From NCBI RefSeq assembly GCF_001723175.1, contig NC_064654.1, positions 1,054,001 through 1,118,000 on the forward strand: 64,000 bases of DNA. Reading direction: 5' to 3'. A model generated the notes under the pieces. That model saw nothing but the letters and a program-made list of their open reading frames with translations, made no database searches and was not told the origin of the DNA. Each line of letters opens with the position of its first letter. Within the stretch, counting starts at the first letter, position 1. The position numbers and the translations under genes were made by a program. Shown in pieces: positions 58,323 through 64,000 of the stretch. Source of the DNA: Penicillium oxalicum. Its lineage: Eukaryota; Ascomycota; Eurotiomycetes; Eurotiales; Aspergillaceae.

Positions 58323-60791
58323 ATGCGACCGGCTCTTCTTCGACTGCTGAAGAGGCCGTCCGCCGTCTCGGTTCTCGATATCCTCGCAGTGACACCAACC
58401 GGAATTGAGCAGCTGCAGTCAACATACACGCAGCTACGTCACTCGTCACGATGTATTCATCACAAAGCGCTGGGAGAGCCTGAGGGGTCGATCGATGTTG
58501 TCCAGGAAGTGCATTCGCATCAAGAAACTGGCAACGGCAAAACGTTCAATTTTCCTGTTTACGAGATCGAACCGCGCGAATCCAGACAATCATCAAGCTG
58601 TACGCCTGGCCGACGCGCCAATTCAACCTCAAGCTTGTCCTTGGACGAATTACGTACGCAACTTGAGACTCTGGAGTTCGAGTCGGATATTGGCCACTGC
58701 AATGAAATGGGAACACGTTTGGTGGATCATGACGAGAACAAAAACAATTTCGAGCTGTGGGAAGAGCTGTTGAAGTTCAGGCAGCGACACTACGGCGACC
58801 GAGGTACACTGGATATATGGGAAGGACTGAAGACACGCGTGAGTGGGGTCAAGTTACCGGTCTCTGGAGAACAGGCCGATCTCTTCTGGCACAAATTTGT
58901 TCATTTGGGCTTAAGACGAGATCTCTTCCTTCAAGATGTGATGGACTACGCCATCGATCTTCACAATAGTGACGGCCGGTCATGGCCACATCTCTACCAA
59001 AGTGTTGTAGGAGGTCTGCTCGACAGGGGATTGACGAAGCGGGCATTGCGATGGAACAAAATCTTTCACAAATCGGGCTTAGCCAGCCCCGACGACGTGC
59101 TGCAACTACTTCTACCAGTCATCCAACCCCAATCGCTCGTTGAGAATGCGCGAAACTGGTACCAGGTCAAAGCTGATAGGCCATCCTTACTGTTACGGAC
59201 TTTTCGACTATTGTGCCGAGCGGCCGACGGCCATCAGATCTACGGCCGAGTGATATCCATTTTGATAGAGCAAGGCTACGGCGAGGGCGCCCTATCCATG
59301 CACCCTTTTCTCATTGCACGTGGAGATGAACCAAAGTCTCATGGTGAAATTCACCCACTGCTGGATTATGCTCGGATGTACGGGTTCTGGGACGAAAACA
59401 AAAAACTCCAGTCTTACGCTGAAACTCGCTTTAACGGTTTGCCGGCAACTCTATTGAATCCTGCAGCTGAAAGGGCCAATGTCACAGTTCCCGAAAGTAA
59501 GCCTCTCAAAGATGATATCGGAGCACGGTTACTCGCTACTCGTGCTCTCAATTTCGACGTGGTCCTCGGCGGCATGAAGATGCTCGGCGTTTCTACCATC
59601 GGCGCCGCAAGTTTACGCGAATTAGCATTGCGAGCTCATGGGGGTCAAGACATCTTAGACAAATTGAAGGCGCTTCGACAAGCGGGTATCTCCCTTCGAG
59701 ACTCCGTGTTTGCTCGGCTGGTTCAAAAGTTGGCGTCACAAGGCCGTGACATACTTCTCTCTGATCTCCTTCAAAGTGATCAGCATCCAGACGTGCTGGA
59801 AGATAAGGTTGTCCAGGAGTCCTTGCTCATCTCCTACTACATGGCTCGTGACATGCAGCAGTACAACATGACGCTCGCAGTTCTTGCAGAGCTGTACCCT
59901 GGCGATCATGATCTTTTGGACATACACTTTCGCAAACACATTGCCGCGGGTGATTTGGGGGCTGCTTCCAAAATTGTGGACGAGTTGACATTACGGGGAA
60001 GGCCTTTGAGCGAGGATAGCATGGACTTTATGGCCGAAAAGGTTCTCACGCCTCGGCGACCCAACCACCGACCCCATTCTCCGCCGGGGCAGCCGCTCGA
60101 TACCAAGCGCGAAGTCATGTTCATATTTCATGTCCTCCAGCGCTCGGTCCCGCTTGGTGGTTATGTGAACCCGTCTTTCTGGAAAGAGTTGCTCAAGCGG
60201 CTCGGAATGGAGAATCATTGGGATGAGCTCCAAGAATGCACTTTGTGGCTGGTTCGCCAATATGCAACACCCACCAGGAAGCGTTTGACTGCAACCCCTG
60301 CCGCCACTTCCATGTCTCACGATCATCGCATGCTCAAGCTCATTTTCACTGGACCGATGCAAGCCGCCATCGTGGCCTGGGGCTTTATGACCCCAGTTTC
60401 CAGCACAACCCTCTTCAAGGCGATTTGTTTTCACCCCAAAACCCATGAGCCGCTCATCCAATGGGTCCGCGGCATCTTGCTTCTGAGAGAGTTGGAGGAA
60501 GCTGGTCTCACTCTCCTCAAACGAGTCATCGTTGGGGCAGCTCGTCACCGCCTCGCCACACTCTATGGGAAGTTCAATCTCTCGCACTCCCGACTGAATC
60601 GAGTTCTTCGAAAACAGAACCCTTATCGATGGCAACGCGTGGTGGAGGAAATCTTGCGCGCGTGGGGAGATCCTGCTTTCTTTGGCGGGTTGGAGAAAAT
60701 TGACCCCATCAAGCTGATGAACCCTGGCCGAACACCATCGTCGCTGAGACGTTCCGCTCAGACCATTTGGCCTCGGAGGCGAGGAAGATGA
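58323..60791 (+). CDS. Large mitochondrial PPR-like protein, function unknown
   Basis: A single exon of 822 residues starting MRPALLRLLKRPSAVSVLD, a strong amphipathic basic presequence. The frame is open upstream but has no ATG, so 58323 is the chosen start. The body is helical throughout with PPR-like alternation, for example WPHLYQSVVGGLLDRGLTKR, DSVFARLVQKLASQGRDI and AAGDLGAASKIVDELTLRG. The repeats are too degenerate for me to count. The C-terminus is basic (RTPSSLRRSAQTIWPRRR). Fungal proteins of this type usually act in mitochondrial RNA processing or translation, or in complex assembly; the exact target is unknown. It shares a promoter with cox7. Confidence 0.82.
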   Translation: MRPALLRLLKRPSAVSVLDILAVTPTGIEQLQSTYTQLRHSSRCIHHKALGEPEGSIDVVQEVHSHQETGNGKTFNFPVYEIEPRESRQSSSCTPGRRANSTSSLSLDELRTQLETLEFESDIGHCNEMGTRLVDHDENKNNFELWEELLKFRQRHYGDRGTLDIWEGLKTRVSGVKLPVSGEQADLFWHKFVHLGLRRDLFLQDVMDYAIDLHNSDGRSWPHLYQSVVGGLLDRGLTKRALRWNKIFHKSGLASPDDVLQLLLPVIQPQSLVENARNWYQVKADRPSLLLRTFRLLCRAADGHQIYGRVISILIEQGYGEGALSMHPFLIARGDEPKSHGEIHPLLDYARMYGFWDENKKLQSYAETRFNGLPATLLNPAAERANVTVPESKPLKDDIGARLLATRALNFDVVLGGMKMLGVSTIGAASLRELALRAHGGQDILDKLKALRQAGISLRDSVFARLVQKLASQGRDILLSDLLQSDQHPDVLEDKVVQESLLISYYMARDMQQYNMTLAVLAELYPGDHDLLDIHFRKHIAAGDLGAASKIVDELTLRGRPLSEDSMDFMAEKVLTPRRPNHRPHSPPGQPLDTKREVMFIFHVLQRSVPLGGYVNPSFWKELLKRLGMENHWDELQECTLWLVRQYATPTRKRLTATPAATSMSHDHRMLKLIFTGPMQAAIVAWGFMTPVSSTTLFKAICFHPKTHEPLIQWVRGILLLRELEEAGLTLLKRVIVGAARHRLATLYGKFNLSHSRLNRVLRKQNPYRWQRVVEEILRAWGDPAFFGGLEKIDPIKLMNPGRTPSSLRRSAQTIWPRRRGR

Positions 60792-61620
60792 TTTGCTGGG
60801 CGACTAGCCGATGTCCCTTTTTTTTGTCATTATATACCCCTCTGTATTACAAGCTTTTGTACTCTATCTCCTCCCTCGCAATGTCTACTCCGTTTTAGGA
60901 AAAAGATTTTACGTACAGAAGACAGAGGCAGTGAGCGAGCCGCCTCTTGACGGTTGGTTTCCCGCCCCTGATTAGTATAGAGATCCGTTTTCCCCTCCTT
61001 ACATGTTTCGTGAACATCGGAAAAGATACATTCAAGTTTCACTAGAATGGTCCCAAATGGTTACAAGGGGGGGGGGAAGAGTCTGGCTTGCAAATCGGGA
61101 CCTAGTGGTAGCAGCATTAGCAGTACTGTACATAGACAGGTGCTGCGGTGGAAATCGTAGTAGTCGGATGACACACGTCAAGTTGGGTCTTCGGGGTTAA
61201 GCTGCTGTGCCACGTGAATCGTCAGCACTTCCTCACAGCCACCTTGGTCGAAGCGATGTCTCGACCAGACCTTTGCGTGCTGTGCTTGGCGCCATGGCCA
61301 TGAACCCGTCCGCCGTCAGTGAATTGGATCCTGCGGCGACTCGCACACGCGTTCGAGGGTCCAATCACCGGCGTCTTGCGTGGCGCAGGCTCGACGGAGA
61401 TCCACGAACTAAGAATAGTTGAGACGGCAACGCGGCCTGGATCCGCTATGGATCGTCACTCTAAACATTTGAGCTCAGTGTCAGCCGCTGAGGAATCATG
61501 CTTTCTGATCCCTAAACTGTTCTATCAACACGGCAACGTGATCTGATTCTGTAGCATCGGAATTTCTGTGGTCTTGTTCTTTCACATTTTCGGAGAAATT
61601 CAAGTCGTCCTCGGTTCAGC
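60792..61620. other. Intergenic region before the PLC-like gene
   Basis: 829 bp with the 3' flank of the PPR-like gene (T-run at 60815) and the promoter of the secreted PLC-like gene. Includes a G9 run at about 61070. No gene seen. Confidence 0.6.
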
Positions 61621-62935
61621 ATGCAGTGGCTGAAGTATCTATCCCTACTACTGCCGGTGGCAGTGGCCAACCCACTCAGTATTCGATCGACCGCCTGCAA
61701 CAACTCTCCAGACCTCTGCGACAAGTCCTACGGCGCCATCACACATCTCGGCGCTCATAACAGCCCTTTTGTGCGGACGTCAGACGGTGTTTTGGCCGGC
61801 AATCAGTATGTCATGTCCTCTTTGAGAATGGTGGTTGAAGTTCAACGCCCTCAGTGGGTGAAGCGATTGTCAGGCATCCAGGGCCTAACCTTTTCTCTCT
61901 TTGTCGCTCATCAACAGATACTACGATACTCCGACTCAACTCAGCGCGGGTGTCCGACTAGTAACGGCACAGGTTCACAAAGACAACAATCAGTGGCGAT
62001 TATGTCATTCCTACTGTACACTGTTGGACGCCGGTCTGCTCAGCGACTGGCTAGCTTCGATCAAGTCCTGGCTGGATGACCACCCCAACGAAGGTGAGCA
62101 AGATTGTATCGTTCCATGTGCTGGAACGGATCTCTAACCTTACCTTTCTGTCGATACAGTCGTCACCATTCTTCTTGTCAATTCAGACGGTGCCTCCGCC
62201 GCCGAGCTCGGTACAGAATTCACGACAGCCAACATCACCGACTACGCCTACCAGCCCGAGTCGCTCACCTCGGCTCCTTCCTCATGGCCTACCCTCCAAA
62301 CGATGATCAATTCGGGCAAGCGGCTGGTTGTCTTTGCGACACCGCTTACAACAAGCACGTCGTATCCCTATCTCCTGTCGGAATTTGATTTTATCTGGGA
62401 AAACAACTACGACGTATCTTCACCTGCCAACTTCTCATGTGAGCCGAACCGGCCCTCCTCGCTGGCCGGCGACACACCCAGCGCTCTGTCGACCAATCGC
62501 CTCCCCTTCATGAACCACTTCCTTTATTCAACAGATCTGGCTGTGCTTCAAATCGAATATCCCAACGCAAGCTATGTCTCCACCACCAACGCACCATCCG
62601 GTGGGAACGGCAATCTCGGCAGTGCTGCGACAACCTGCAAAGCCGCATACTCTGGTCGGCAACCGACCTTCATTCTCGTTGATTTCTTCAACAAGGGGCC
62701 GGCCTTGGATACGGTGGATAAACTCAACAACGTGACCAATGCGGTCGGCCGTACGTCAGTCTCCTCGTCTTCATCGTCCACCTCGACAAGCGACGCCACC
62801 ACGATCAACAATGTGTTCAAGGGTTTGGTGGAGCTGGCGAGCTCTGCCAAGTCTGGCGCTAGCACGAGCATGGGAGATTGGATTTGGGCCGGCGGCAACT
62901 GGAATACTTTACTGGGGGGCGGCATCTCCTTCTAG
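61621..62935 (+). CDS. Secreted PLC-like phosphodiesterase
   Basis: Three exons, 61621-61805, 61918-62093 and 62160-62935, give 378 residues with consistent phases. A signal peptide is clear: MQWLKYLSLLLPVAVA followed by NPLS. The PI-PLC X-like TIM-barrel begins with ITHLGAHNSPFV, carrying the first catalytic-type His (about residue 46), and VTAQVHKDNNQWRLCHSYC carries the second (about 82). DHPNEVVTILLVNSDG and SGKRLVVFATP are barrel strands typical of fungal PLC-like proteins. Paired cysteines suggest an extracellular fold. The Ser/Thr-rich stretch near residues 325-340 may be O-glycosylated. No GPI-type hydrophobic tail is seen. The natural substrate of this group is not established. Confidence 0.88.
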
Positions 62936-63552
62936 AGCTTTCACGCTTTTCCCCTATTTCTCGTTTTTTTTTTCTTAAAAAAAAAGGGACCCCCTTATCC
63001 CGTCTTGCTTTTCAAGCATTCCCGCCTGCTGTGGCGTGAGACTGTTCTCCCTCTCGGCCTGGGGTGTCTTTTCGTGCCCCCGGGGGCTGTGCACTTTGGG
63101 GATTATTTATTCTTCTTCTCTGTATCGAACGAGGTTTCTCGTCTACAAAATAGCTTCGGGTGGCGGGCTGGAGGGCTTTGTGTTTTACTGTTTTTCTTTT
63201 ATTTTCTCGGGTCTTTACCTTTCGGGTCTGAGATTCGTTCTCGGCATATTATACCCCCTGAATTATAGGGGCAAGCGGGCGTTTCGGGAGGCTGAAAGGG
63301 CACATGGCGACTGGCACATGATGAATGATTATGACTTGCAATTAGACCTGAACTCTGTGTGGAAAGCGCTATGGACGATGTCCGCGACTATTGATTCCAG
63401 ACCAGACATGCCAGACATGCACAGATGAGATATTGAAATGATTGAATCCGAGACCTTGTTGTCTCGCGAGTACTTTGATTCCAATTTGTCACTGCCTACA
63501 CTGAATTGTTCCAAACTCTGCCATAAGATTGACGTCCTCTCTGGCTTGAAGC
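62936..63552. other. Convergent intergenic region
   Basis: 617 bp between the PLC-like stop and the ECM15-like stop. T- and A-runs at 62965-62990 mark the 3' UTR of the PLC-like gene. No gene seen. Confidence 0.6.
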
Positions 63553-63901
63553 TCACTGTTCGTCCTGGGCAAGTAATTGGTGCACTTTGTTCACCTTGTC
63601 CTCGGCAGTCTGCGCCTTGTCCGTTCTACAATTGATTTGCATCTCTCGTCAGCTCACGGTCTGGGCAAAGACAGGCAAAGACTCCCTCGAAAAGAAAAGT
63701 CTTTAAAGACTCTGAGACTGAGGGCTGGGGCTGCGGCCGCGACTGCAATTGCAACTCCTCATCAAGCACCGAAATCGGGGAGGATTAACAGTACTTACCG
63801 CGAGCCAACTCGAATGTCTGTCTGAATGCGGACAATGCCCTGCTGATGGAGCAAAGTATGCGCTTGTCCAATGACTTGATGGACACGATCCCAAGATCCT
63901 T
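63553..63901 (-). CDS. Partial: ECM15/UPF0045 (MTH1187-like) thiamine-binding-type protein
   Basis: Two minus-strand exons are inside the window, 63901-63799 and 63625-63553; at least one upstream exon lies beyond 64000, because the first visible exon starts at phase 1 after a TTTAG acceptor. The joined protein reads GSWDRVHQVIGQAH, then GIVRIQTDIRVGSRTDKAQ, then TAEDKVNKVHQLL and stop. This is the conserved C-terminal half of the small MTH1187/UPF0045 family, in which yeast Ecm15 has the matching GPWDDVM...VRVHTDIRVGTRTDK pattern. Family members are tetrameric ferredoxin-like folds of about 100 residues, some reported to bind thiamine. The exact role in fungi is unclear. Confidence 0.85.
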
Positions 63902-64000
63902 CTAAATAACCACAACGAGAACAGGACAGAAGTTAGTAGAGCTAGAGAGAAAGGGGGAAGGGTAGAGCCCAAATAGGCACAATCAAACGGCTAAGATCGG

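Noticed and set aside
1..64000. Search for tRNA, 5S rRNA, CRISPR arrays and intact transposons
   Set aside because: I looked for B-box-like GGTTCGA words, tandem spaced repeats and transposase/reverse transcriptase motifs, and found none with supporting structure. A covariance-model scan was not possible here.

Overview
This window reads as nuclear DNA of a filamentous ascomycete. Genes carry short spliceosomal introns (about 50-150 nt, GTAAGT/GTATGT-type donors, CTAAC/TGAC-type branch regions, mostly YAG acceptors). The gene set includes a velvet regulator, Zn2Cys6 transcription factor, indoleamine dioxygenase plus kynureninase, and Yaf9. The combination and codon style suggest the Eurotiomycetes (Aspergillus/Penicillium-like), but the sequence alone does not fix genus. 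I built 21 gene models by joining exons by eye; in every complete model the intron phases agree.

Layout. 1-8.3 kb: 3' end of a possible Rad26/UvsD (ATRIP-like) checkpoint gene, mitoribosomal nam9, an unknown Myb-like/coiled-coil protein, and pyruvate dehydrogenase E1 alpha (minus). 8.3-21.0 kb: 12.7 kb with no convincing gene, relatively AT-rich in its first part and pyrimidine-rich in its last part, holding a perfect 14-bp hairpin and simple repeats. 21.0-25.5 kb: an 1153-residue protein with RING, PH-like and VWA domains in that order, the architecture of the Ste5/Far1 scaffold family. 26.5-34.3 kb: a plus-strand run of oma1 (8 exons), cct8, mitochondrial L7/L12, and a helical-repeat mitochondrial protein. 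35.5-41.3 kb: a velvet gene (probably velC) with 4.2 kb of empty upstream DNA. 41.3-47.0 kb: an orphan mitochondrial protein divergent from syf2, then coq11 divergent from yaf9. 49.2-56.2 kb: indoleamine 2,3-dioxygenase divergent from kynureninase, followed by a convergent Zn2Cys6 regulator, together a small tryptophan/kynurenine catabolic neighbourhood. 57.3-64 kb: a tiny 5-exon cox7 divergent from a long PPR-like mitochondrial protein, a secreted PLC-like phosphodiesterase, and the 3' part of an ECM15/UPF0045 gene running off the right edge.

Themes. Nine of 21 genes look mitochondrial (nam9, pda1, oma1, mrpl12, the 32.7-kb protein, the 41-kb protein, coq11, cox7, the 58-kb protein), covering translation, pyruvate oxidation, ubiquinone, respiratory chain and quality control. 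The two genes with developmental or signalling roles (Ste5/Far1-like, velvet) have the two longest empty upstream regions. No tRNA, rRNA, CRISPR array, intact transposon or viral gene was seen.
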